64,000 nt of DNA from Laceyella tengchongensis (GCF_900182735.1 NZ_FXTU01000004.1:186001-250000); one strand, 5' to 3'; counted from the first letter of the stretch, positions 34,404-43,270 are shown. Numbers and translations: made by a program. Notes: generated by a model from the sequence alone, not told the origin.

Positions 34404-35069
34404 ATGCAGAAGAGATTGCGCAAGAAGTGGATATACATCAGCGTGGGGCTTGTCTTGTTGTTGCTGGGGCTGGTGGGATTATCATGGAAGCTCAATTTCA
34501 GCCCGGAAGTCGATGCGGCGATCATCTCCAGCCTGTTTTCGACATTATTGTTTTGCGGTACCATAGTAGTGAATACGGTGCTCACTTCGGAAGCGTTGAA
34601 GTTGGGGCCCAAAACGCAACTCTTGATGCAGGAGCGATTGGAGTTGTACAAGGAATTGAGCACCATCATGCATGATCTCAATCAGGCATTGCTTGCTTAC
34701 TTTTTTCTCAAGAAGCAAGAGTATCGCTCGCAGATCATTGAGTCGCACTTTCGGTTGCGCACCTTTCGTCGCAAATCGATGTGGATTCTGCCAGAAGACA
34801 TTTTGGCGACGCTGTCCAAAATCCAGAGCCTCTTCTCCGTTTCACAGACAGGAGGGATTTTGTTTAACCCGAAATGTTTGGAGACAAGAGAAGTGGCGAT
34901 TCAATTTTCCAACTTGTATCAGTCTCTGGTCAACCAGATGCGGGATGAATTGGACATCCAGACGATCAGCGATGTGATTAACCATAAAGTTTACAAGTTG
35001 AACCAACCCGTGGAAGGCATCGATTCGGCAACCGTCGCGGTGGGGGGAAAAGGGATGGTTCGCAAATAA
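34404..35069 (+). CDS. Two-helix membrane protein, unknown function
   Basis: A 221-residue protein with two N-terminal membrane helices (about residues 11-28, LVLLLLGLVGLSW region, and 40-60, SLFSTLLFCGTIVVN), then a soluble helical domain of about 155 residues. A bundle-like stretch MQERLELYKELSTIMHDL follows the second helix, so the C-terminal part is probably cytoplasmic. I recognise no family. GGAGGAGAAACC precedes the ATG. It lies between ligA and an exported transglutaminase-like gene, 96 bases upstream of the latter; in Bacillus subtilis this position is held by a different gene. Confidence 0.7.
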   Translation: MQKRLRKKWIYISVGLVLLLLGLVGLSWKLNFSPEVDAAIISSLFSTLLFCGTIVVNTVLTSEALKLGPKTQLLMQERLELYKELSTIMHDLNQALLAYFFLKKQEYRSQIIESHFRLRTFRRKSMWILPEDILATLSKIQSLFSVSQTGGILFNPKCLETREVAIQFSNLYQSLVNQMRDELDIQTISDVINHKVYKLNQPVEGIDSATVAVGGKGMVRK

Positions 35070-35165
35070 TCTTTTCTGAGTTGTTTTAAATATGTGATGA
35101 GAAGTAAAAAAACGCGTTTGTTCGAAGAGCTTGACCGAAAAGAATGACGGAAAGGCCGGAGAGCG

Positions 35166-36863
35166 ATGAACATGAGATGGATAGTGACCTGTTGCGCACT
35201 GCTGACAGTTTGCGTCATTGGCATGGCCGCGTATGAGGAGGGGGGATTCGCCCCTGACAAATGGGTGTCGTCCGCGTTGAAGGAGCCGACGCTTCAAGAG
35301 CTTTTGGAAGATGTAAACAAACGGCATAGTAACGAGGTGATCACCCTAGATCCTTATGCGAAAAAGATGGACGCCACCTTGAACCAGCCTGCGCACAATC
35401 GGATGCATGTGGACACGATGTTGCCTGTGGCGGGAAAAATCACCCAGTATCAACGTCTGTCCCAACCGTACGTATGGATTCACATTAAATACTTGGGCAA
35501 GGGAGGGAACCCCGACCTTCCCGATGAACAGGATGTTTACGCACCCGTCAAGCAGGGACGGTTTAATGAGAAGATTCGCCTGTTTCAAGGCAAAGGGGAA
35601 TATCGGGTCACACTGAGATTGCCAAGTGAGGAACAGGAAGATACTTATTATTTGATGGCTTCGTTTATCGCCGCAAATCTGAACGATGATGTGGAGCGGG
35701 ATGTGTCATACAGCGTCGTGGCCGCAAAAGCGAAGCTCAAACTGGATGAGCCGGTCATGGGATACAGCGAGAAGCGGAAAGCGATCTCCTTAAAAGGGCG
35801 TATCCGTCCCGACGTGCGTACCGTATTGGTGCAGTTGAAGCGGGGGGCACGGGAAACGCGCCGGGTCGTCTCTGTGGAAAAAGGGCAGTTTGAAGAACAA
35901 ATCCCCCTGACTTACGGGCAAGGGGTTCATCAGCTGAAAATATTGGTGCCTGACAGCAAGCGGAAAGGAACCTATCTGGACGGGGCCACCTTGTATGTGA
36001 ATCACCCGCTGGCGGAGGAGAAGGAACCCATACGCTTCACCAGGCTTTACGCTGAACGGGGGATTCACCTTACAGCACCGCTGGTGGGTGGCGAGCAGGC
36101 CGACCTGACTTACCGTATCGCGGGCCGCATCGATGAATCTGCACCTTTTGCCAAACAAACGACGCACATGATTGTCCGCATACAGAAAGGCAAGGACAAA
36201 GCAACCTATTTCCTGCCTGTGGGAGGTTATCAATTTGACAGCAAGATTTGGTTACGCTTTGGAGCAGGAGAATACAAAGTGACGTTGTACGCGCCGGAGA
36301 TCACCTCACAAAACCGCGATTACTTCCGCTTTTTCACAGTGGCGACCTTTCGCGTGACCAGCCGGGCGCAAATGGATGGACGTGATCTTTTGCCGGGCCG
36401 CGGAATTCAATCAGATCATCCGCTGATCGTCGATTTGGCCAAAGAGATCACCGCCGGCAAAGTGACCGACCGCGCGAAAGCCCGCGCCATCTACACCTAT
36501 GTAGCCAAAAATATGACTTATGACATGGATAAGTTCCGGAATAACCGGTTCTCTTGGAACGACAGTGCGATTAAATCGTTGTCCACCCGCAAAGGAGTGT
36601 GCCAAGATTATGTGTTCTTGACTCTCGCTTTGCTACGAAGCTTAGACATCCCCAGCCGCTTTGTGGAAGGAGAGGCAGGAGGGCAACGCCATGCCTGGGT
36701 AGAAGCCAAGTTGAACGGACGTTGGGTGACGATGGACCCGACTTGGGGTTCAGGGCATATTACACCGGATGGCCGCTTTGTAAAAAGACTGGATATGCAG
36801 TACTTTGATCCGTTACCCGATGAATTTAAACGGACACACAAGCGGACCGGCGTTTCCTATTAA
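35166..36863 (+). CDS. Exported transglutaminase-like protein with three beta repeats
   Basis: A 565-residue secreted or membrane-anchored protein. An N-terminal hydrophobic segment (residues 5-20) is not followed by a lipobox. Three copies of a roughly 100-residue beta domain follow; each ends in a line such as FNEKIRLFQGKGEYRVTLR (about residue 131), FEEQIPLTYGQGVHQLKI (about 240) and FDSKIWLRFGAGEYKVTLY (about 355). The C-terminal domain is a transglutaminase/cysteine protease fold: Cys near 479 in RKGVCQDYVFL, His near 508 in GQRHAWVEAK, Asp near 524 in VTMDPTWG. Substrate unknown; a role in cross-linking or cutting wall proteins is inference. Confidence 0.82.
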   Translation: MNMRWIVTCCALLTVCVIGMAAYEEGGFAPDKWVSSALKEPTLQELLEDVNKRHSNEVITLDPYAKKMDATLNQPAHNRMHVDTMLPVAGKITQYQRLSQPYVWIHIKYLGKGGNPDLPDEQDVYAPVKQGRFNEKIRLFQGKGEYRVTLRLPSEEQEDTYYLMASFIAANLNDDVERDVSYSVVAAKAKLKLDEPVMGYSEKRKAISLKGRIRPDVRTVLVQLKRGARETRRVVSVEKGQFEEQIPLTYGQGVHQLKILVPDSKRKGTYLDGATLYVNHPLAEEKEPIRFTRLYAERGIHLTAPLVGGEQADLTYRIAGRIDESAPFAKQTTHMIVRIQKGKDKATYFLPVGGYQFDSKIWLRFGAGEYKVTLYAPEITSQNRDYFRFFTVATFRVTSRAQMDGRDLLPGRGIQSDHPLIVDLAKEITAGKVTDRAKARAIYTYVAKNMTYDMDKFRNNRFSWNDSAIKSLSTRKGVCQDYVFLTLALLRSLDIPSRFVEGEAGGQRHAWVEAKLNGRWVTMDPTWGSGHITPDGRFVKRLDMQYFDPLPDEFKRTHKRTGVSY

Positions 36864-36865
36864 CT

Positions 36866-36907
36866 ATACAAATCCCCTGCGCACGTTGATGTGCAGGGGA
36901 TTTGTAT
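36866..36907 (+). terminator. Long hairpin after the transglutaminase gene
   Basis: ATACAAATCCCCTGC / GCAGGGGATTTGTAT, a perfect fifteen-pair stem with a 12-base loop. The stretch after it is not T-rich, but stem strength suggests termination. Confidence 0.7.
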
Positions 36908-36946
36908 TGCCGGTATAATTCACTTTACGATATGGGGTTTGAGATC

Positions 36947-37006
36947 AAAAAAAGCGGGGAGAATGCTTTGCGTTCGCTTGCGAAACAGTATTCTCCCCGC
37001 TTTTTT
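36947..37006. terminator. Bidirectional terminator of the thiamine-precursor transporter operon
   Basis: AAAAAAGCGGGGAGAAT / ATTCTCCCCGCTTTTTT, seventeen pairs, with an inner hairpin. It ends the minus-strand transporter operon and can also stop plus-strand transcription. Confidence 0.92.
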
Positions 37007-37013
37007 CATTTCC

Positions 37014-37745
37014 CTAACCGAGCAACATCGTTTCAAGCTCCCGCTGCAATGCCAACCATTCCTTCGTGCCGCGCCGTTCATAACGTGCCTGTCCGCGTGC
37101 GAAAGGCACCGGCACTTCCCGTATAACCTTCATCGGCGACGCACTTAACACCAAAATGCGGTCAGACAGCAGGATCGCTTCCTCAATGCTGTGCGTGATA
37201 AACAAAATGGTGCGCTTCTCATGCTCCAAGAGACGTAAGAGCCAAGTTTGCATGCGGGTTCGCGTGAGTGCGTCCAAGGAACCGAACGGTTCGTCTAGGC
37301 AAAGCAGGTCGCGGTTGCTTGCCAACGCCCGGATGAAAGCCACCCGCTGCTGCATGCCCCCGCTTAGCTCGTGCGGATAGCGGTCGGCTACCTCGGCTAA
37401 TCCAGCCCCCCGCAACAAATGTGTGAGTTGCGTCGGGTCCTTGTGCCCGCTTAGTTCTTGGGCCAAGCGCACATTATCAAGAATCGTGCGCCACGGCATC
37501 AGCGAGGGCTGTTGTGGCATGTATGCCAAGTGGCCACGCTCGCCGTTGATCCGTTGGCCGTCCAGGAGAATTTCTCCCACTTGCGGGCAGTGCAGGCCTC
37601 CCAGCAAATAAAATAACGTACTTTTGCCACTCCCGGAAGGGCCGATCAATGAGACGAACTCCCCTTGACGCACAACAAAATGAAGGTCGTCGATCACAGG
37701 ACGTTGTCCATAAGCGAAGGAAAGGCCAGTTACTTCCAGCTTCAT
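37014..37745 (-). CDS. ABC transporter ATP-binding protein, thiamine-precursor type (ThiZ-like)
   Basis: A 243-residue ATPase of the nitrate/taurine/pyrimidine importer class. Walker A is GPSGSGKST, the signature LSGGMQQRVAFIRALA, Walker B LLCLDEPFGSLDA and the H-loop ILFITHSIEEA. The open frame runs 89 codons further upstream inside the permease gene, but GGGAGGG and a normal family start (MKLEVTGLSFAYG) place initiation at 37745. That start overlaps the permease stop by four bases. Because a TPP riboswitch heads this operon, the cargo is most likely a thiamine pyrimidine precursor. Confidence 0.88.
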   Translation of the reverse strand: MKLEVTGLSFAYGQRPVIDDLHFVVRQGEFVSLIGPSGSGKSTLFYLLGGLHCPQVGEILLDGQRINGERGHLAYMPQQPSLMPWRTILDNVRLAQELSGHKDPTQLTHLLRGAGLAEVADRYPHELSGGMQQRVAFIRALASNRDLLCLDEPFGSLDALTRTRMQTWLLRLLEHEKRTILFITHSIEEAILLSDRILVLSASPMKVIREVPVPFARGQARYERRGTKEWLALQRELETMLLG

Positions 37746-38512
37746 CGGGGTGTCCCTCCCTTCACTTGCGGGCGCCATCGAACCACCAGCCGCTCGATGA
37801 GACAGATGGCGGCGTACAGAAGCAAGCTCACTCCGGCGATGAAAAACATCGCCAAAAAGACCCTGTCCGTGCGGAAAGATGCGGAGGCGAGTTGCATCAT
37901 AACGCCGAGCCCTTCTTTGGCTCCCAGCCATTCGGCGATCACGGCGCCCATCACGCTGTAGGTGGCCGCCAGTTTTAGGCCGGAGAAAAAGGCAGGCAAG
38001 GCGGAAGGCCATTCCAGCTTGCTAAAGCGTTGCCAGCGTGTGGCTCCGGCCATTTCCATGTAGATGAGCAGGGTGCGGTCGGTCTGTCGGAACCCGTCCA
38101 TCGTAGATACGGCGATCGGAAAGAAGCAAGCGATCGCTACCACCAAGATTTTGGGCATGTCGCCAAAGCCAAGCCACATGATCAAGAGCGGCGCCAAGGC
38201 GATCATCGGCACGTTTTGCGACAATACCACCAGCGGTTGGAACATGGCGCGCAACAAAGGTGACAGATGAAAGAGCGTGGCGAGGAGCAGTCCAGCCACA
38301 AGACCAAAGCCCAGTCCGCTCAAGGCGATTCCCACTGTCGCCCCAAGGTGTTCCAGCGTCCGATCCACAGACGCCGTCCAAGCCTCATATACAGCGGAGG
38401 GCGCTGGCAACAGCCACGCTTCCACCTGTTTGGTGCGCACGGTTAGTTCCCATCCGGCTAACAACAACAAAATCATGCCGAATGGGGCCAACGCTTTACT
38501 GTTTTTCATCAT
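37742..38512 (-). CDS. ABC transporter permease, thiamine-precursor type (ThiX-like)
   Basis: A 256-residue inner-membrane permease with about six helices. The cytoplasmic EAA-type loop is ATRWQRFSKLEWPSALPAFFSGLKLA, and the DUF-type opening LAPFGMILLLLAGWELTVRT is common to the SsuC/ThiX group. The start lies inside the end of the frameshifted thiamine-binding gene, and the stop overlaps the ATPase start. It would pair with the ATPase and lipoprotein of this operon to import HMP or a related pyrimidine. Confidence 0.88.
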   Translation of the reverse strand: MMKNSKALAPFGMILLLLAGWELTVRTKQVEAWLLPAPSAVYEAWTASVDRTLEHLGATVGIALSGLGFGLVAGLLLATLFHLSPLLRAMFQPLVVLSQNVPMIALAPLLIMWLGFGDMPKILVVAIACFFPIAVSTMDGFRQTDRTLLIYMEMAGATRWQRFSKLEWPSALPAFFSGLKLAATYSVMGAVIAEWLGAKEGLGVMMQLASASFRTDRVFLAMFFIAGVSLLLYAAICLIERLVVRWRPQVKGGTPR

Positions 38513-38794
38513 ATTTGCCTGTCAACCCGCGGATCGATGCGCCGGCGGGATTAAAGTAGATTTTCACCTGATGCAACACGCTGGGACAGCCCATTTCGAT
38601 CATGGCCTCATTCATGCGCTCGATAATCGCCAACAGCTCAGGCAATTCCCCTTCCATCGTCGTTTCCAGCGGGCCGACGCGGTAAGGCACCCTGCTTGCT
38701 GAATGATTTCGATCGCTCTGTCTACATAGGGGATGACGCTCTCCCCATTTGGGGTATGCGGCAGAATCTGCACGCTCACTAGCGCTTGTGCCAT
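38496..38794 (-). pseudogene. Thiamine-binding protein (MTH1187/YkoF-like), frameshifted
   Basis: Two overlapping frames together encode one thiamine/HMP-binding domain of about 98 residues. The first runs from ATG 38794 (AQALVSVQILPHTPNGES) to EIIQQAG; the second continues with VPYRVGPLETTMEGELPE and ends at 38496. The break is at the CCC run at 38690-38692 (GGG on the coding strand): one more G would join AG to VPYRVG, as in intact relatives. This is either a recent inactivation, a sequencing error in a short homopolymer, or slippage. The start is coupled to the end of the lipoprotein gene and has GAGGGGGG nine bases before it. Confidence 0.82.
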
Positions 38795-38796
38795 TT

Positions 38797-39807
38797 TCAT
38801 TTACCCCCCTCAGGTAGAAAGGCATTGGTAAACGCTTGCTCAGGTTGAAACGTGCCTTCCAGCAAGCCGTGTTGTTTCATCCATTCGGCGTAACCAGCCC
38901 ACACTTCTTTCTTTTGCACGCCCCAAGCGGGAGCATCTCCTTGGTAGCGCGGGCTTAACCAGGCTTGGCTCTTATGCACCAGTTTCGGGTCGAGGTCAGG
39001 TTCCGCCCGGCTCAGGATGTCGGCGGCTTCCTGCGGCTGTTTAATCGCAAATTGGTATCCTTGGCTGACTGCTTTCATGAATGCTTTCACGGTCGCGGGG
39101 TCCTGTTTGATCTTCTGCTCGTTGGTGATCAGGACAGGAGTGTAATAATCTAGCTCTTTGGCATAATCAGTGAGATAGATCATGTTCAGTTTTTGGCCCT
39201 TCAACTCCGCTTCGATGCCAGTCCATCCATAATAAATCCACATGAAGTCCACATTTCGTTTTACCGCAGTGAAGAAGTCCGTGTTTCCAGTGTTGATGAT
39301 ATTCACTTTGTTCACATCGGCCTGTTCCCGTTGCATCAATGAAGCAAGCATCTGCTTTTCCACCGGCGAGCCAAATCCGCCGTAGGTCTTGCCTTCAAAA
39401 CCCTTCGGTTTTTGGATGTTTTTGGAAACAGGGGACGCAAAACCAGACGTATTGTGCTGGATCACTGCGGCGATTGAAACAATCGGTACCTTTTGCACGC
39501 GGGCTTGTGTGACGGCTTCTTGGTAGCTCACGCCGAAATCAGCTTTGCCGCCGGCCACCATTTGCTCCGCTCCGCTTTCACCTGGTTGGATGATGTCCAC
39601 ATCCAATCCGGCTTGTTTGAAATACCCTTTCTCTTTGGCCACATAAAGGCCGGTGTGGTTGGTGTTGGGAGTCCAATCAAGGACCAAGGTGATCTTCTTT
39701 CCTGTGTTTTGCCCATCTGTCGTCCCGGACGATGCAGGGTTGCCGCAAGCCACGGCGGACAGGCAGAGAGCAATGGTAAGTCCGATCTTCCACCATTGTT
39801 TCTTCAT
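38797..39807 (-). CDS. ABC transporter substrate-binding lipoprotein, NMT1/THI5-like (ThiY-like)
   Basis: A 336-residue extracellular receptor of the NMT1/THI5 superfamily that binds thiamine pyrimidine precursors. The signal peptide ends in LSAVACG with the lipidated Cys at residue 21. Core motifs are VLDWTPNTNHTGLYVAKEKGYF and DIIQPGESGAEQMVAGGKADFGVS. AGGAG lies nine bases before ATG 39807; the longer TTG start would overlap it. First gene of the operon, directly downstream of the TPP riboswitch and its terminator. Confidence 0.9.
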   Translation of the reverse strand: MKKQWWKIGLTIALCLSAVACGNPASSGTTDGQNTGKKITLVLDWTPNTNHTGLYVAKEKGYFKQAGLDVDIIQPGESGAEQMVAGGKADFGVSYQEAVTQARVQKVPIVSIAAVIQHNTSGFASPVSKNIQKPKGFEGKTYGGFGSPVEKQMLASLMQREQADVNKVNIINTGNTDFFTAVKRNVDFMWIYYGWTGIEAELKGQKLNMIYLTDYAKELDYYTPVLITNEQKIKQDPATVKAFMKAVSQGYQFAIKQPQEAADILSRAEPDLDPKLVHKSQAWLSPRYQGDAPAWGVQKKEVWAGYAEWMKQHGLLEGTFQPEQAFTNAFLPEGGK

Positions 39808-39897
39808 TAACAACCGCTCCTTTTCTTTTCACCAGGCTCCCTGATGTGCCCATGGAGGTGGTAATAGCGTTTTCATGCTTTGGCCAGCGCGCGCAAC

Positions 39898-39927
39898 AAA
39901 AAAAACGCCCCCTGACCGGGAGGCGTT
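39898..39927 (-). terminator. Riboswitch-controlled terminator before thiY-like gene
   Basis: On the minus strand AACGCCTCC pairs with GGGGGCGTT and is followed by eight Ts, about 90 bases before the first gene. A palindrome AGACA GATA TGTCT (39938-39951) lies between it and the aptamer and could form part of the alternative antiterminator fold. Confidence 0.8.
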
Positions 39928-39954
39928 GGTTTAGCCAGACAGATATGTCTATCA

Positions 39955-40055
39955 CAATCCAAATCCCTACGCCGGCATTACCCGGATCAGGTGAAAGGGT
40001 CTGTGTGTCGGCACACACTCTCAGCCGGCCATTATCCAGCTCCCCCATGGGTTTG
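39955..40055 (-). ncRNA. TPP (thiamine pyrophosphate) riboswitch aptamer
   Basis: The minus strand contains the conserved THI-box elements in order: GGGGGAGCTGG, then GGCTGAGAG, then ACCCTTTCACCTGATCC, then GGGTAATGCCGGCG and TAGGGA. These are the diagnostic aptamer segments. With thiamine pyrophosphate bound, the downstream terminator at 39898-39927 should form and shut off the ThiY/X/Z-type operon. This assigns the transporter to thiamine precursor uptake. Confidence 0.95.
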
Positions 40056-40072
40056 TATGTTGTTTCGGGCTC

Positions 40073-40101
40073 ATTATACGGAAACTCTTCCTGCTTGTCC
40101 A
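40073..40101 (-). promoter_or_regulatory. Sigma-A promoter of the TPP-riboswitch operon
   Basis: On the minus strand TGGACA (40101-40096), 17 bases, TATAAT (40078-40073), about 20 bases before the aptamer. Confidence 0.75.
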
Positions 40102-40262
40102 TAGGGATTTATGTGCAGAGACAAGAAGCGGTGCGTTTCGTTTCCGAGGTGAGCGTGATATACTACATCCATCAGCCAGCCTCCCCAAGGCGGCCGCGTA
40201 TCACCGCCAGCCACTTGAGGAGCGATCGACTCACACTCTGAGATGAAGGATTGAATCGGTTC

Positions 40263-41195
40263 ATGGAACAAGAAAACAAAGCTTCATTTACACACACTGT
40301 CACTTCCCAGGAAGACGGCCTGATGCTTCATCAAGTGTTGCGCCGCCAATACCGCTTTTCCAGGCGCTTTATGACGCGGATGAAGCTAAACCGCCTGGTG
40401 ACGGTAAATGGGGAGTTCATCTATTTTACGGCTCGGGTCAAGGCCGGCGATCAGATCGTGATCCGCATGCAAACGGAAGAGACGGATCATATCCCTCCTC
40501 AGCCCGTCGATTTCACCGTTGTTTACGAGGATGAGGATCTCATCGTCATTGACAAACCGCCTGGCTTGGTGGTCCATCCGACCAGGGGGTATCCAGACGG
40601 AACCTTGGCCAACGGCTTGATGCAGTATTGGTCTGAGCGAGGGGAGAAACACCGTATGCGCCCGGTCACCCGGCTGGACCGTGACACTTCCGGCTTGTTG
40701 GTCGTCGGTAAACATGCTTATGCCCACGCTTTTTTGGCCGAGCAGATGGCGGAGAAACGATATGAGCGTGTTTATCTGGCTTGCACACATCACCGCTTTG
40801 CCAGTGACCGAGGTACGATCGACAAAGCGATTTACATCGATTCTGAACAGAAAATCAGTCGCACGGTCAGCGAGTCCGGTGAAGGGTATCCGGCGGTGAC
40901 CCATTATGAAGTGGTGGAACGGATGGCTGCGGCCACCTTGGTGCGGCTCTCACTGGAAACGGGTCGGACGCACCAAATCCGCTTGCATCTCGCTTCTATC
41001 GGCCATCCGATCATCGGTGATGACGTATATGGCACAGGTGGGGACCAAGATTTGATCGCCCGGCAAGCCCTGCATGCCACTTACTTGAAATTGTTTCATC
41101 CTCGTCGGAAAGAATGGATGGCTTGGGAATCTCCATTGCCTGCCGACATGCAGCAACTCGTGGAGCGGTTGCGACAATCTGACAGCAGGAGTTGA
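40263..41195 (+). CDS. RluA family pseudouridine synthase
   Basis: A 310-residue enzyme that isomerises uridine in rRNA or tRNA. An N-terminal S4-like RNA-binding domain (LHQVLRRQYRFSRRFMTRM, with LVTVNG) is followed by the RluA core: VVYEDEDLIVIDKPPGLVVHP, the catalytic Asp in PVTRLDRDTSGLLVV, and the C-terminal TGRTHQIRLHLASIGHPI. Which uridine it modifies is not certain; it is of the RluD/YhcT-like class. The start is placed at ATG 40263; TTG 40251 lies against the AAGGA site. An extended -10 box TGATATACT (40156-40164) is upstream. Confidence 0.88.
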   Translation: MEQENKASFTHTVTSQEDGLMLHQVLRRQYRFSRRFMTRMKLNRLVTVNGEFIYFTARVKAGDQIVIRMQTEETDHIPPQPVDFTVVYEDEDLIVIDKPPGLVVHPTRGYPDGTLANGLMQYWSERGEKHRMRPVTRLDRDTSGLLVVGKHAYAHAFLAEQMAEKRYERVYLACTHHRFASDRGTIDKAIYIDSEQKISRTVSESGEGYPAVTHYEVVERMAAATLVRLSLETGRTHQIRLHLASIGHPIIGDDVYGTGGDQDLIARQALHATYLKLFHPRRKEWMAWESPLPADMQQLVERLRQSDSRS

Positions 41196-41317
41196 GGAGT
41201 GCGGCGGTTCCAACACCGTTCTCCTATGTGTTCAGCATGACGAGGTATTTATTAAAAAAAGTGAGTTTATGTATTCTGCCCAGCCAACCTGACAAAGGTA
41301 AAGGTAATGTGAGCGCC

Positions 41318-41355
41318 AGTCTGACACGCCCATCTGCGGTGGTCAGGCTTTTTTA
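41318..41355 (+). terminator. Terminator after the pseudouridine synthase gene
   Basis: AGTCTGAC(A)CGCC / GGTGGTCAGGCT with wobble pairs and one bulge, then six Ts. Confidence 0.72.
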
Positions 41356-41612
41356 GTTTATTCGTTCCGAATAAATTGATTATTTAAATTAATTAACGAA
41401 TATTTTATGTAATCTTTATAGAACTAATGTTTTTAATATTATACAATTGGATTGGATGCGCTTATCTCAGCAACGTTTTTGCTCTAAAGCAAGAAATCAT
41501 TGTTGTTTTACCTTTGTTACAAGCAGGGTTGCTTGAAAATTTATGGAAATTTTCACAAAAGCGACAAAGGGATAAGCGGATGCCGTTTTCATTAAAAATG
41601 GAGGGATGTTAC
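41356..41612 (+). promoter_or_regulatory. AT-rich leader of the lipase gene
   Basis: A conspicuously AT-rich tract (41350-41460) probably holds the promoter; no single -35/-10 pair stands out. An in-frame extension of 62 codons upstream of the signal peptide is open, but the GGAGGG site and the signal sequence mark 41613 as the start. Confidence 0.35.
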
Positions 41613-43226
41613 ATGCAAAAGCGCCGGCAAGTGTGGTTGATGTTGCTGGTCAGTGTGTTGCTGATCATGCCATACCAAACGGTTGGAGCTACCGGGAAAA
41701 TTCCTGATCCGCAACCGATGGGGCAAGTCTCCTTCGACGGGGCACAAATGGAAGCGCTACCAGCACCGGGCAACAGCACCGCTCCGGGAACTTGGTTCAT
41801 CGGGGCTACCCCGGCCAATGCTGACCTCAGCAAGCCACCGATCGTCTTTGTGCAAGGCTTGCACAGCAGGGCGCAAAGCTGGTGGGAAGAAACCAACTAC
41901 CACGGTGTGAATGATATGTATGAAACCGCATACAACAAAGGGTATCGGACGGCGTTCGTTCAGCTGTACGACGCACCCGGCGGTGATGCGGCCACTCCGA
42001 TGGACAACGGGCGCCTGCTCGCTGGAATGCTGGAGAAAATCTATAACCACTTCGGCCAAAAAGTGAATATTGTCGCCCACAGCAAGGGCGGCCCCGATTC
42101 TCAAGCCGCTTTGATCCATTATGGCGCTTACCGCTATGTTAACAAAGTAGTCACCTTGGGCTCGCCCCATGAAGGTTCTCATTTGGCCGACTTGGCGTAC
42201 AGTAGCTGGGCCGGCTGGCTGGCTGCTTTGCTGGGCAAACAAGATCCGGGTACGTACTCCCTGCAAGTAGGGGAGATGGCCAAATACCGCGCACAGACGG
42301 ATAACCACGCCAACGCTCGCCTGAACAAGTATTACACCGCTGCTGGAACCAGCTGGGGGCCGACTTTCTCCGCTTTGGCTTTGGGTGGAGCCTATCTGTC
42401 CCAATACGGGGAGAATGACGGGTTAGTCAACGTATGGAGCACCGACCTCCCTTATGGAACCCATCTATTTACTGCCTCTGACCTCGACCATGATGAGATT
42501 CGCATCGGCCGTGCCGTGTTTAGCAAGATTGAGTCTGTCTTGCGCACAGCGACAGCTACGTCCGCAACCGAGCCGAAAGCTAGCCAACCATCGGCGGCAG
42601 TAAACAGCGCCGACAAGCAAGAAACTTTTGTCCGTGGTGGCGCCTTGCCTATCAGTAAACAACACGTTCAGCAAGTTCCCGTGGAACCGGGCGTGAAAGA
42701 AGCCATCTTCACGGTGCGCACCAAAGCAGCTGACACTCAGGTGACACTCATTTCCCCTTCCGGCAAAGTGCTGAAGCCTGTGTTAAAAAGCAAGGATCAG
42801 GCGTTCTTCCGCGGTGCCACGGTCCAAGTGATCCGTGTCGCCAAGCCAGAAGCGGGCAATTGGCAGGTGAAGTTGCTTTCCAAACAGAAAGACGCGTATC
42901 TGCTGACAACCCATTTCATGGGCAAAGCTACCGTTGAACTGGATCTGCCTGCACTGAACAAACAGTCTTCGGCAGAATTGAAGCTGAAGGGCTTAGAGAG
43001 CGTGGACCTCGCCTCCTTGACCGGCAAGATCAAGGTTGTCGATCCCCAAGGACAAGTCAAGGAAATGGCGTTGTATAAAACCAAAAAAGCCGACGCCACC
43101 TTGACTGGTGCGGTGTCGGGATCGCAAGCTGGCGTGTATAACATCACCGTGGAATTGAGCGGGAAAACGAAAGACGGGCAACCGTATGCCCGCACTTTGG
43201 TCAAATCAGTATACATCGGTAAGTGA
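41613..43226 (+). CDS. Secreted lipase/esterase (alpha/beta hydrolase)
   Basis: A 537-residue exported protein. The signal peptide (MLLVSVLLIMPYQTVGA region) is followed by an alpha/beta-hydrolase domain to about residue 310: oxyanion region PPIVFVQGLHSRAQSWWEE, nucleophile Ser in IVAHSKGGPDSQ, then GSPHEGSHLADL and a candidate Asp/His in DGLVNVWSTDL and SDLDHDEIRIG. The remaining 220 residues form beta-rich, Lys-rich domains (for example VTLISPSGKVLKPVLKS and KIKVVDPQGQVKEM), perhaps for surface binding. It resembles triacylglycerol lipases that resolve to the LipA/phospholipase-like group. Substrate not determined. Confidence 0.85.
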   Translation: MQKRRQVWLMLLVSVLLIMPYQTVGATGKIPDPQPMGQVSFDGAQMEALPAPGNSTAPGTWFIGATPANADLSKPPIVFVQGLHSRAQSWWEETNYHGVNDMYETAYNKGYRTAFVQLYDAPGGDAATPMDNGRLLAGMLEKIYNHFGQKVNIVAHSKGGPDSQAALIHYGAYRYVNKVVTLGSPHEGSHLADLAYSSWAGWLAALLGKQDPGTYSLQVGEMAKYRAQTDNHANARLNKYYTAAGTSWGPTFSALALGGAYLSQYGENDGLVNVWSTDLPYGTHLFTASDLDHDEIRIGRAVFSKIESVLRTATATSATEPKASQPSAAVNSADKQETFVRGGALPISKQHVQQVPVEPGVKEAIFTVRTKAADTQVTLISPSGKVLKPVLKSKDQAFFRGATVQVIRVAKPEAGNWQVKLLSKQKDAYLLTTHFMGKATVELDLPALNKQSSAELKLKGLESVDLASLTGKIKVVDPQGQVKEMALYKTKKADATLTGAVSGSQAGVYNITVELSGKTKDGQPYARTLVKSVYIGK

Positions 43227-43230
43227 ATGA

Positions 43231-43270
43231 AACAACCCCGGATCACATTGATACGATCCGGGGTTGTTCT
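43231..43270 (+). terminator. Terminator after the lipase gene
   Basis: AACAACCCCGGATC / GATCCGGGGTTGTT, perfect fourteen-pair stem with a ten-base loop; tail TTCTTGATT. Confidence 0.85.

Noticed and set aside
37746..38012. 89-codon N-terminal extension of the ThiZ-like ATPase
   Set aside because: It lies inside the permease gene in another frame, and GGGAGGG plus the family N-terminus mark the start at 37745.
40074..40271. 65-codon minus-strand frame upstream of the TPP riboswitch
   Set aside because: It overlaps the promoter of the TPP-riboswitch operon and the start of the rluA-type gene; no ribosome binding site.
41427..41612. 62-codon extension of the lipase before the signal peptide
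   Set aside because: It would place the signal peptide internally; GGAGGG at 41600 marks the true start.
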